DNA of 64,000 nucleotides from Glandiceps talaboti (lineage: Eukaryota > Hemichordata > Enteropneusta > Spengelidae). The position numbers and the translations under genes were made by a program. The notes under the pieces were generated by a model. It was given only the letters and a program-made list of their open reading frames with translations, was not told the origin of the DNA and did no database searches. Shown here piece after piece: positions 51,988 through 63,305 of this stretch (position 1 is its first letter; every line of letters starts with the position of its first letter). Location: assembly GCF_964340395.1 (NCBI RefSeq), contig NC_135555.1:14981246-15045245 (forward strand), read 5' to 3'.

Positions 51988-54900
51988 ACCCGGTTTGCGT
52001 TTTCAAATATTTCATATCTTACACTGTCGGAACTTTTCAAAACTTTAGACCTATACTACCTTGACAACATCAATTCACAGGTCAACGTGTCTCACTCTCT
52101 TCATTTTTACTAACATTGTAAATCCTTATAACGAAGCTAGCAAATGAATGAGATTCATACTATGAATCATTACTATACTATTGAAACGAATTGCAATTGA
52201 TAAGTCAATCCGTTCCATTTCTAGTTCAGCATTCCATTTAACTCTGTTCAATTTATTTTTCCTAGTACTGAACTAGTCTCATAAAATGTATAACGTCGAT
52301 CCATCACTGTACAAATCATATATCGATGGATGGAGAAATTTCATTTGATGATTTGGTGACGTCACTATAGCTGGTATTTCATTTCATCATTTCCTTCCTG
52401 ATACAGAAGCCATATACTTTAAAATATTTGATGATGTCTTTGCTACCATGTGGACCCATTTTATATACAGTGCGAGGGGTAAACGAGTTTATAGTTATAA
52501 CTATCCAAATGAGCTTTGAGAGAAAAAAAATCTAATAAACTTTGGGTTCAGTTTTAAATTGGCGATATGGATGTCAAGAGAATATTTAATTTATAAACAA
52601 CTCTACTGTGTACTTTTTATACTTGGAAAAACAATGTAAAACCAAATGTACTAAACCTTGGTTGTAATTCAATACATTGCAAAGCATTAAAATATGTGTG
52701 AAACATTTGTCATTGTACGTACAATAACAAACGTTTATACACAGTTTTTAGCTTTTTATTTTTTTTGAGTTGCGAACATGGACATGAATGATGCCATTTC
52801 AAATTGTTTTTTTTTTCAAGCAGGAAAGCACAGTAGAGTTGTCTTAAGAATTAATAATCTAAAATAAATATTAATTTGTCGTCCTCATTCATGCATATGG
52901 CCACTTTAATCGAAGAGTTCAGCATTTTGCGTCGTCGCGTCAAATTGGATTCAAGATTCAATGAAAACGTGGTCTAGTGTATTTGTATCCTCGATCAAAA
53001 TTTCAATGAGGACGCTTTTAAAAAGGATGGATTCTACTATTAAGGTGATTTCTCCATTCCGTTATAACCGTAACTGCAGTGAGATTTTTCTATCGAATGA
53101 TAACACACTGGAGGGACAATGCCGATGACTGCCCCTTTTCACGACGCGTCTATGAAATGCAGACCAGATAACATGATGGGCGTCTTTTACCGGCTCTGAA
53201 ATACAGCATTTTGACACAAAAATCGATGTCGTCTGTCGCCACGTCTACCGCACATGTCATAAATGTATGGATTTATAAACCAATTGAAGAAGGCAGGAAC
53301 AGACTAACATAATTTTCTTTCTGATATTGATGAAGGGGTGGTGATAAAACGAAAATGGTTCGATACTAACACAGAGTTTTACAATCAAACTATTCCTTTG
53401 CTAGAACACCCATCAATTAAAATGACTAAACTGGCTAGAGTGACGCCATTTCTCGCAAACAGACGTCCTTTGTGTATTATATCACGGTCAAATACTCCAA
53501 CCGAGACGATATGGTCGCATTAATCAGATAACAACTCGAGCATGCGGCTCCCAGGTGGTGTGTCAATGAGGTACATTTGTCTTGTGTGATGTACGGTGAG
53601 AAATGAATATATTATAAAACGAAATTTAACACAGACGAATGGTTTATAGTTGTTTTCGAAAAAACTTGACCTAGCTGTTAAACGAACTATTGAGATAGAT
53701 ACCACAAAAGGCACAAGGACAACACACAAACATCATTTACATACTTTAATTATTTAGTTAATGATATAAACAGTAACAACATGCACACTACTACAATTAC
53801 AATATACATGAGGTATAAATCCTTGAAGTTCAAACAAAATCAATGGTAGACAGCCAACTGAATTGTTTCTGTCATGCATGCACAGTTACTGTTTGTATCA
53901 TTAACTAAATAAAGAGTCCATACTGTGTATGTGATGTTTGTGTGTTATCTTTTTTTGTGTGTCTATCTCAACATGAAACCCTATGACCAGGCTCACTGAT
54001 CTTGATAGTGCGTTTAATAGCTTGGGCAAGCTTCTTCGAAAAGAGCCGTAACAGAGTGCGAAGTCGATCTCCATGTGTGACCTTTATATCCGTGTCAGGA
54101 TGTCACCCTGGAAATAGTAGACTGAGATATTAAGCGAAGGTAAGAATATCTTTCAGACAAATAATACACAAATATGTATGTACTCCAATAAAAATAGACC
54201 AGAATAGACTACTAGTATTTAAGATTTTTTGGAAACCGAGAAGAAAGTGATGACAACTCAGACCACTGCATTTTCAACAGCGGTCCGACTGATGAGGTGG
54301 TATTGAGGCGATTATAGATCAACAGAATATGATGTTTCGCTTTCAAACGTGGAACAGTCCTTTTATACTTCATCTCCGCCATCGACAGCAGTTTTCATAT
54401 TAAGTGCTTTGCGGTCCCATGAGGACGAGATGTTAGTTTATACGGGTAACTATGTAACTCAACAATTTATGTGCTTTTGTTCGAGTAGAGTTAGGGAGTC
54501 CTCAACGGCAACGTTTTTGTTTATATTCAACCAGCATGCGACGAGGGTGGTGTAACCGTACCATAGATCCTACCCGAATAGCGTCTATAGTGTAACATTG
54601 TGGGCGACGTTAAAAGGTAGATTAGATACGCCGTGTCGCTCCGCCCTCACCGACTCCTGACTGCTCTGTCGATATCCGTGAAAGAGGTTCACTGATGTGT
54701 GAGGGCGCCTCGTCATGGCATACCTTACAGACTCGGTAAAAAGGGTGACCAGATTGATGAATCAGTATTTGGGTGATATAAGGACAAGGCGTCCGACAAA
54801 CGGTCTGTCACAATAAAGAGCTTCATTTTGGAGAATGCTCATCACCGTAGAGACATTGATGACATCATCCAAGTCGTTGCTACAGTCACGTGTTTATTAA

Positions 54901-55705
54901 GTGCGGACATTAAGAGCCAGTTTTCGAATTGAATGCATCACACACACATCTCAGACTTGGGATTATGTTCTCGTTCCTATACTTTCTATAATACATGTAA
55001 TACTACACAAACCAGACGGTCACACACACTGAAACACATCAAAACACAAACATATATCCCCAATTTCCACGTTATTTAACTCTCTAACCAAAAGATTTAA
55101 GTTTTTGTCAAATTAGTACGAAAAAGTCAAATTACATTCATTCCGTTATTGAAACCCTTCCTCTTCTGTCTAAGAGCACGATATTCGCCTTTCTCTTTAT
55201 GTGTTAGCTTATTATACGGTGAGCTATTAAAACATACATCGCTGAAGTTAATGATATTCCATCTTATAAACTTTAAGGTACAAGCGTGGTGGGTTGTATC
55301 TTCAATTTTTCAGAGCAGACATAGGTCTAAACAAATTGTGGCCAAAGAAATTATTTAGGGATATACAATGTAAACATGATGATGTGAATCAAACGCTGCT
55401 TATAACGATTTGATCACCCCTAGCCTCTTGTGTCGGTTCGAAATGTCGATACAATTTTAGTTGTAAAAGTTTTGCATCTCCAGGCTCTTAGGTATGACCA
55501 TTAACCAACACGAGTAGAGTCGACGAACAATGTGTGTTGGAGTAACTTTTTGAAACATAGTCCGATATCAAAGTAGTGTACCTCCCTTGTTTGATTATTT
55601 TGAAAACGTTCAACAATTTCATTTAGGTCCTGAGATTACACCTTCAATTCAAAATTTGTTTGTGTAACATGACTAGATCTAGTATCGACAGATGCAAGTT
55701 AGACA

Positions 55706-55706
<1 letters not shown>

Positions 55707-55744
<38 letters not shown>

Positions 55745-55753
55745 GTGTGTGTG

Positions 55754-55801
<48 letters not shown>

Positions 55802-55880
55802 TGTATGTATGTATGTATGTATGTATGTATGTATGTATGTATGTATGTATGTATGTATGTATGTATGTCTGCCTGCCTGC
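55707..55880. repeat. (TCTG)n-(TG)n-(CGTG)n-(TATG)n-(CCTG)n mosaic
   Basis: Five phases in 174 bp, about 165 bp beyond the nearest polyadenylation signal of the fucosyltransferase-like gene. Confidence 0.96.
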
Positions 55881-56044
55881 CCGACTACCTGCCTCCCTCT
55901 GTTTTCCTCTATCTGTCTCCCATTGTGTAACTCTCCTATCATTGTTCCGTTCGTTTCCATACACATTCTGACATTCAAAAACACTTTTAAAAGTTATCAC
56001 AAGATGATAAACATATGACCAAGTCAACTCAAAATAGTCAATAG

Positions 56045-56101
56045 TTTATTCGGTAAAGCATGGATGAAGGCACATAGCAAAGAATAGTGCAATATTTTAT
56101 T
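56045..56101 (-). terminator. Polyadenylation signals of the fucosyltransferase-like gene
   Basis: Two AATAAA hexamers on the minus strand, at 56101-56096 and 56050-56045, lie about 40 and 91 nt downstream of the stop codon. Either could direct 3' end formation; no cleavage-site evidence is available. Confidence 0.6.
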
Positions 56102-56140
56102 CCTGTATTATCTCAAGTAATCTGTTCCCCAAGAATTACA

Positions 56141-56280
56141 TTACAGATGTTTATGATATTCCCTGGGCACTTCTGGAAGTTGGTTTAGAAAATATGATTG
56201 TCCTTTTCCTTCTGCCATCCTCTCTTTCCAGACAAAACTTGACCAGTTTGATCTCCCACATCCGAGAAATAAAGATGCCC
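56141..56280 (-). CDS. Fucosyltransferase-like gene exon 5 and stop
   Basis: A 140-nt terminal coding exon with acceptor tggtatcttccag. The phase-1 junction codon A|GG (Arg) gives EICSR, then ASLFLGCGRSNWSSFVWKER and EGKGQSYFLNQLPEVPREYH before TAA at 56143-56141. The S-N-W-S-S-F-V-x-x-E-R motif is the strongest sign that this frame, not the longer open frame over 56151-56396, is used. Confidence 0.92.
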
Positions 56281-58172
56281 CTGGAAGATACCAAAAGTAA
56301 TTGACAATTTACATGACAGTAATGAAATGAAATTTTGATGAAGGTATAAGAAAGGTATTTGGTATGTTGGTTTGAAAATGGGACGTAATATAGCATGACT
56401 ATAGATTATCGTTTAGTTGGCAGTACATGTTTGCTTCACTAGCTGCAACTGAGAATGTTCTTTGAAATTACTTTGTTAGATATAACGATTTACTCATAAT
56501 ATCACATACCCAGCACAGTATTGATTCAGAATCACCTGTAGGTGAATATATATATGTGTAGCTGTAATGACTCTCTAGAACCCATAGTTTATGAAAAAGC
56601 CTTTATTTCCTCGAGTGGCGTTACTTTGAAGCGTCGTTCGTTTCTACTCCATCAGATGGAGAAGTATACATCGAATCCCACCTTCTTCTGGTAGGAAGAT
56701 GACTGTACCATCAAAAACAAATCATTCTTGTATAAGAAATTTCATATTTCTACAATTGAGGACAGTGAGTAAAATGGCGATGACGTCATCACAACGACAT
56801 TGACGGAGCCATCGAAGTACTACTTACTTGAGCATATTTCTTGTTCCAGAAGCGATAGAAAGTAAACGTCGTTTTTATACAAAGACAATCGGGAATCCTC
56901 AGAATTCAAAATCATACCGGAGGAATAGATCTTGTTACGTGGTACCTTTAAAGCTAAGTGATTGACGATTTCCTGAAAATAGAAAAAAAAATAAGCAATG
57001 AAAGTATTAAATTTACGTTGGTGCTCTAAAATAAAAATGAAAAAAAAATACGACTCAGATGAACACTTAATTTTCAAAATTTGTTTCAGCAACAACTGAT
57101 TCCCAGTAACTTTCCACGATAAGTTTCCAGTCTTGAAAAATAAACAGTGGTTATCATCAATGCTAGTAGATACTGTTCTGTGACCAATCGCGACCAACCT
57201 TTTTCCTATTTTGTTTGTTGAAAGTTGAACATAGAGACAAAATAAAAAAATTGAGTGGCCGCGGTACGATCGGTTCTGCTTTGTAATGTTAATGCATTTT
57301 TATTTACAATATAGTTTTCGACTAATCGTGAATTTTCTCTGCACTAATGAACAAAACTGGCTTTCTTATCCAAAAGTTCGGCACTTCAGAGGGCCTGTAC
57401 TTAACTATATATCTGTCATGAATTAATAAACGCTTTGTATTACCACCAGGTAGTTTAAATATTCTTCTTTTCACAATACTACTTACCCCAGACCAGAGTG
57501 GGTGAGCGACATACAGACATTCTAGGCCATATTTTGTCATGTAACTGGTGACAATCTTTGTTACCATATCTGCTATTGACGATATCATTGGTATGAGCAT
57601 GTCGCATCTTTCCTGTCTGACGTCCAGGAAAAAATGGCATCTTGAGAAACAATAAAACAAAATAAGAATTACACACTTAGATCAGGGTTTTCGGTTTTTT
57701 TTTCCATTTAAGGGTACCCATAGACTACTTACGATACGTTGTGTCTTTGAACCATAACGGTGGTTCTTTTTCAGAGAAATGTACCTGGCAAATAGGGTGG
57801 CATGAATCTTTGCATCAACATCACTTTATTTTAAAGGTTTAAAATCATAATTTAAACGAGAAATAAAGTGAATTAAAGTCAGCCAGTCAGTCTATCGATC
57901 ACAGTCAGTGGGACAGTCAGTCGGTTACCACCCCACAGCAAGAGGACCCACTCGGCTTCTTGAGGATTAGAGGTGAATGCAAGCGTATTAGAATGTCCTG
58001 AAGCGATATTCACACATGCAGTGGGAGGGCGTCCTCTATTATTTATCCTGTCATTGATCTACAATTTAACAGGTATATTCGTCCTGGACTATGTTGTTTA
58101 ACTCTTTTTACTGAACAGCTTACTCGCACTGAATAAGTCTGTCAGTCAGTCAGTCAGTCAGTCAGTCAGTCA

Positions 58173-58223
<51 letters not shown>

Positions 58224-61200
58224 CTTCCCTCTAGGTAAAGCGTGCCTACGTTTGCATCTTTCTTTACTTGTGAAGTTCCCTGACACTATTACACTTTACT
58301 GACACCCTTACAGTACTCGACAGGCGAAATTCAATACGGTCGGTACAAAACGCAGGTACAGGCCAGGTACAGGCCAGGTAAAGTCTGATTTTTTTTGGAC
58401 TCTCATTCAGATCCAAAGATGTGAATCCGTCATTATATTTGATTTTCGATTAGTTTTCAGGTTATTTTTTCTCAGCAGTTCACCATCTTTGTTTTCAAAA
58501 TATTTCAAAGTTAGGCTTATAAATTCAAAATTATGCTACATAATCTCGGTTACCAAGACTCTTGCCATTTAGGGCTCCAGCCTAGCAGAGGTAATTAAAA
58601 TAGGTAAGTAATGGTTGTCAAGGGAGATCTCATTTGAGCAGTTCAGAGTATTTATAGATGTTTTCAAAAGATGTGAACATATTTGAATAACTTACATTTC
58701 TGAATTAGCATTTATAAAAGAGGTGAAATTTGCCATGGAAACCAACATATGACAGATGACGGATCTTTGGATCCGAATGTGGATGTGGATGTGAATATAA
58801 AAAAAAAAGTCTTTACCTGACCTGGCCTGGCTTGTACATGCGTTTTTTATCGACCCAATTCAATAAGAAAACTTTTTGGGTACTGATTTGTGAAATTGAT
58901 ATATTTTAAGCAATATTTGAAACTCAACTCGCAGTTAACCTTTTCTGTATGATGTTTTTTACAGCAAATTTTAATATTTGAATAAAACTCTATTACAACT
59001 AATTTTGGAAGGAAATTGTTATGCCAAAGATACCGCCGTGTCAGTTTTTCTTTGTTTATACAACTATAAAATGTACTTGTGCTGGCTCACTTCGTTGACT
59101 CTCCTCTCCGTCATTCACTAATTCTATTTTTTGGTCAGAAAATATACACGTAATTTTATGTGCAAAGCAATAACATTTTCGCATACCCTTCTCCAGTTTT
59201 GTTCCTGTAATGTAAGGCGAGATACGGTTGTCCATCACAAATATCTGGCACTATCAAGTCCCCCGCTTCCTTAATTTGAGTTGTCCTTACAACGTATTTA
59301 TCAATATTGCTAAGAACGGCTTCTTCGTTGGGAATGTCGGCTGTATAGCGATGTGGATCATAAAAGCCTACACAGCGCAATTGGTCGTTACGTCTTTGTA
59401 GGATGTCCCAAGCATTCTCCGGTGTTCGCTTCGTATCGTCAAGTGATGGTATGGGAAGTTGTAGATTGTCTTCGTGTAGTTTACTCGTGTAGGGCCAATA
59501 TGTTGTGTTCCAATACAATACTAGATCCAGCTGCGGGCAATCCTCTCTGTATTCCTCTACCGTCGCTACAGGAATGAGTTCCCTAAGTCTATTGACATCA
59601 AACGTCTCATTAAAGTGTCTCAGAGTTTCCGGCAATGTGTATCCATCTCTCGAATGCCCACCGTGCTCATAGAAAGGCGTTAACACTATAGTTCTGTTTA
59701 ATAACAGTGCGAACATTACAACATTTTTGAATGACTGAAACTCCACATTATTTCCCCCTCCCCACATTTTCAGGATCGGTAACAAATATTTGGTCCTCGG
59801 ACGAGGTTCCGATGACGTCGTCTGACTCTTTGTGGTCGTGGTCGTGGTGGCGGTGATTGGTGGAAATGTTCCCAGTGATGGGGTTAGCACTGTTGTATCA
59901 GTCCGTTCATTGATGTCTCCATCCCATAGTGGTGTCTGGCAAAGTACAAGTGTGATGAAGATCAAAATGTAATAAAATGTTGAATACATTCTGTGGATAT
60001 GCACTTTTATGAAAAAACAAATGGATATGAGAATATTTACATAAACACAAATATTGGATAAACGGGACGTTTTTAAAAGGAAGGGGTCATGTTTTATAAA
60101 CTTGAAAGGTCCCTAATCATTTAGCGTCGTGTTTTTATACGATATATCTAAATTAAGTATGTCCGCCTTATCGATGTTCATCCTAGAATAGTATCCACTA
60201 CGACTTCAGGATTTGCAGTTTACATTCTTACATATTCTTGAATCTTTCAGCCAAATAGTGTCTGTTTATGCACACACGAAATTTTCTTTGCAACAATGGT
60301 AAACAGGTAATTTAAACTCCATTCCCTTGAAAAAGCCACAGAATGGTAAGTGTTGTTTCTTCATTACTGACATTGCATACTGTTTATTACCATATTTCCC
60401 GCATATGTTACGGTTATCGCCTTTTTAAGCAACCCACGATTCTGACGTCATATATTGTGTCATGTCGACAATATTTGAATAATAAACTCTAAGCTATGTG
60501 GTCACATACAACCATAGCTGTTAAATAGGGATTGCGGAGATTAGAACAACATTTTTATTAGTGGCTTTGAAGGTACTGAAAAGTCTTCTCCTTATTATAT
60601 TTGCAAACTAAATTCTTTGCATATACACAAGAACACGGTATGCAGCAGGACGCAACATGCACTAGTGATGTGATATTCAATCAGCACTGCTTAACAGATA
60701 GCATCCTGCTATGTGCTATGGACTGGTCATGTGTATTTGTTAAGAGAAGCTTAATAAGAATGAAGTCTTTCTTGCAACTTCGAAGACAGTTTAAAACATC
60801 CAAAATTTATAATTTGATAAAATAATGCTCTGATCAGCAATGTCGAATCTACTCAATAATTATGGCTGTGTATTATAAATCATTAAATGTACAGACATCC
60901 GAAAGCAATTATTTCCTAAGACTGGTGATCATAACACATCTATTTAGACGATTTGCGATTATATAGTATTCACTTGCAAGTTTTAGGATTTGCACTTTTC
61001 TACTTTACAACTAACTTTCCACCCCCCCCCACACACACAATTTATAAAGTTAATTTAGCATGTACAGCCACAGATTAAATACTGCAAGTAAGAAACATTT
61101 GTACTTCCCGCCAAATAATTCAAACATTTTTTGTCGTTCAGTAATTATTTTGCAAACCTAACTATGTGTTAACACCGAAACGATGCAAGTAATTTTGTTG

Positions 61201-62859
61201 GGGTAAAACTTGCAAAAAAATATTTGCTTTGAAAGTACTTCTTTATGAAAGCCAGTAAGGGACATTTTGTAAAATGAAAAATAAAAAATAATCTCGTGAG
61301 CACGACATAATATCTTGTATGCACGACTTACTATCTTGTGAGCACGACATACTATCTTGTGAGCACGAGATGCTATCTTGTGAGCACGAGATACTATAAT
61401 AGAATTTAAAATTTTGTTGAAAATGAATTTTACTTTACATAAGGTTTGGTAGAGCTTTAAACATGTCTGGCCGCGTAGGGTTTTATAATGTTACAGTAAT
61501 ATAAAAACGCTAACGGAATATTGGAATGGTGCGTGTAAGCTTATATGTATGTGTAACCTATGAATATATCGGATTATGGATTTAGTGTTCAGACTGTGCA
61601 CAACTGGTGACTACTCATAAAATAATATTTACCCCTATGCAAATTTGATTTAACGATGATGTGTACAATTACAATCATGCCAATATTTGCATTTTTTAAA
61701 GCAAAATACTCCAAAAAACCGAATTGTCAACAAATACTCTGTTCATGAGCAGGCTTGTACTTTGGTTGTCGTTATATATACAAATTTATTTATTTCCATT
61801 GTTTAAAATAGCATGTAAATTACGACATTGGAGGTCGTCTGCCTTTGATTTGGTTTACCATATAGCCACGATTGAAACTATAAAGCAATATGTTGTGAAA
61901 CGTTAATTTATATTGCGTTTGTTAAGGTCAAAGGTTAACCAATGTGAACTCTTACGACATTACACTAACAAGATGACGGATCACATGACGCTGCGATTAG
62001 TGGGTCAATCGACATGTCTTGTAAACAATATACAGCAATAAGCAATAAATTATGGGCAAATATCGACTTTTATGAAATGATATAAAGTGATAAATCTAAA
62101 AATAGTATTGAAAGTAGAATATTTATTTTACATATTATGTATCATAAACTATTGATAAGTGACAAGCTGTATATGGGGAGGTGGGGTTACAGTTGAAATA
62201 TAATTGCATTCGGTTTCAATCATCAAACATGTTTGGTAAGAGACAAACTTGTCGACGGAACACCAACCAAATCTGCGACCTCTGTGCAGTTAGTAATAAA
62301 GCGCTAGGAGTGGGCGCAATCTCATCGCTAAAACATAAAATTGAGCTCAAAATTCAAACAGCTACCCATAAAATCATGTGTTCAATTTGATAGTCACTGT
62401 ATATACTACAGACCTGATGGCATCCACCCATTGTGCTTTTTTATTACTTTTGGCACTGGTCTACCTATAATCTCAGATTCTGTTGATGTTACTTGATTGA
62501 ATGTGGTTTAATCAAATATGTTTAATTATTAAAAATGAACGCAATTGCAATTTTGGCTGGATATAGGCATAGGTTACACATGGATTTAAACAAAAGCTGA
62601 CGTCATACCCACATGTCAAATATGCCGCCATTGCAAACTTGTAGTAATTGTCGGGATCTGTAGAAACAACCGGGGTTTAAAAATACAGTGAAATAACAGC
62701 AGACGCTTTTTATTTGAAATACATAGGACGAACAGACGGACACGATTATCAAAAATACAAAATAATTGATGATGACGTTGAATGAGGATTCATATACAAA
62801 TATTTAAACTGTCATTTTCCTATTTCATTGGGTTGAACATTTAGATATATTCGTGATGT

Positions 62860-62893
<34 letters not shown>

Positions 62894-63305
62894 CGACGAC
62901 GACGACGACGACGACGACAACGACGACGACAACAGCAGCAGCAACAAGAGCGATAATGCAAACAACACAACAGCATCCCAACCCCAACGCGTGTGCACAC
63001 AAGCAAGCAGCAAACAAACAAACAAACAAACAACTACAACATCAGCAGCAACATCAAGAATATCAACAACAACAACCAGGTTGATATGAAGCCATTAATC
63101 TACTTACCTCATCCTCATAGTCATTGTAATCATCGTCCATACCCTGTCCAATCATAGTATACTTCCTCTGGTAACTCAATATTAGACTCCTTTGATACGT
63201 ATATTCACGCATATCTAACATATAGGAAAAATACACGATCAGTGCAGGTGTGCTGACGAATAAAATCGCGATGCATAACTTCAGTTTGCTGATGATAACC
63301 ACCAT
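56141..63305 (-). CDS. Type II membrane O-fucosyltransferase-like glycosyltransferase (complete, 5 exons, 461 aa)
   Basis: Exons 63305-63108, 59935-59187, 57640-57487, 56972-56828 and 56280-56141 join in phase (1386 nt with stop). Layout: short cytosolic N-terminus; signal-anchor helix (about 8-29); acidic and Thr-rich stem (about 55-110, including TATTTTTTKSQTT); then a GT domain. Family motifs: GGGNN (125-129) with LLNRTIVLTPF (144-154) at the nucleotide-sugar-binding start; LHYRNKTGE with H308-x-R310, the Arg position that contacts GDP-fucose in protein O-fucosyltransferases; and FLGCGRSNWSSFV with W-K-E-R near the end. N-glycosylation sequons include N146, N208, N311 and N427. A GDP-fucose donor and a Golgi or ER lumenal site are inferred from the family; the acceptor is unknown. 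It is not an obvious POFUT1 or POFUT2 orthologue. Confidence 0.92.
56828..56972 (-). CDS. Fucosyltransferase-like gene exon 4
   Basis: A 145-nt exon, acceptor tttttctattttcag, donor AAGTAAGTA (phase 1). Encodes EIVNHLALKVPRNKIYSSGM and YFLSLLEQEICS. The Y-x-x-S-L-L-E-Q-E-I-C run precedes the conserved terminal motif in this family. Confidence 0.9.
57487..57640 (-). CDS. Fucosyltransferase-like gene exon 3
   Basis: A 154-nt exon, acceptor tattgtttctcaag, donor GGTAAGTAG (phase 0). Encodes CHFFLDVRQERCDMLIPMIS, continuing to YVAHPLWSG. The junction codon with exon 2 is GG|A (Gly), giving an unbroken RNKTGEG-CHFF. The Y-V-A-H-P segment fits the second Rossmann-like lobe. Confidence 0.9.
58138..58223. 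repeat. (CAGT)n-(CTGT)n microsatellite
   Basis: Two tetranucleotide phases in intron 2 of the fucosyltransferase-like gene, just outside MITE copy 2. Confidence 0.95.
58336..58856. mobile_element. MITE-like DNA transposon with perfect 8-bp target duplication (copy 2)
   Basis: A 521-bp relative of the element at 2253-2903, inside intron 2 of the fucosyltransferase-like gene. The left end has CGGTCGGTACAAAACGC; the right end reverse-complemented has GGGTCGATAAAAAACGC. Inverted similarity continues for about 100 bp through the CCAGGT repeats and GATCCAAAGAT. AATTCAAT occurs immediately outside both ends (58328-58335 and 58857-58864). No transposase is seen, so it is non-autonomous. Confidence 0.75.
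59187..59935 (-). CDS. Fucosyltransferase-like gene exon 2: stem and main part of GT domain
   Basis: A 749-nt exon with acceptor cttgtactttgccag, entering phase 0 and leaving at GG|GTATGC (phase 2). Encodes TPLWDGDINERTD, a Thr-rich stem, YLLPILKMWGGGNNVEFQSF, LLNRTIVLTPFYEHGG and ALHYRNKTGE. The frame stays open for 18 codons upstream of the acceptor to an ATG at 59989 (MYSTFYYILIFITLVLCQ), which would itself be a signal sequence. Confidence 0.93.
61291..61395. repeat. 21-bp minisatellite with palindromic unit, five copies
   Basis: Five 21-bp units (starts 61291, 61312, 61333, 61354, 61375) on the pattern ATCTTGTGAGCACGAGATACT. The core ATCTCGTG/CACGAGAT is an inverted repeat around one base. 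In intron 1 of the fucosyltransferase-like gene. Confidence 0.88.
62861..63080. repeat. (CAA)n-(CGA)n-(CAG)n and (CAAA)n trinucleotide-rich tract
   Basis: CAA, CGA/ACG, CAG and CAAA units run up to about 28 bp from the exon 1 donor of the fucosyltransferase-like gene. Poly-Asn, poly-Asp, poly-Val and poly-Cys frames here are artefacts. Confidence 0.93.
63108..63305 (-). CDS. Fucosyltransferase-like gene exon 1: cytosolic tail, signal anchor, stem start
   Basis: ATG at 63305-63303 has a strong context (A at -3, G at +4). It encodes MVVIISKLKLCIAILFVSTP, continuing ALIVYFSYML, a basic residue pair then a long hydrophobic segment, and an acidic end (MDDDYNDYEDE). Donor GAG|GTAAGTA, phase 0, matches the acceptor of exon 2. 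The intron between them (3172 bp) contains a 21-bp minisatellite and a CAA/ACG tract. Confidence 0.83.

Noticed and set aside
56151-56396. 81-codon minus-strand ORF over the last fucosyltransferase exon
   Set aside because: It reads through the acceptor in a different frame; the phase-1 splice gives the conserved family C-terminus instead.
59056-59238. Continuation of the fucosyltransferase exon 2 region into 59056-59130
   Set aside because: No good acceptor or family motif; the exon 2 donor at 59187 joins exon 3 at 57640 in exact phase.
61291-61395. CRISPR-like array
   Set aside because: Units are contiguous 21-mers with no unique spacers, in a eukaryotic intron; it is a minisatellite. The 38-bp and ~45-bp arrays were rejected for the same reason.
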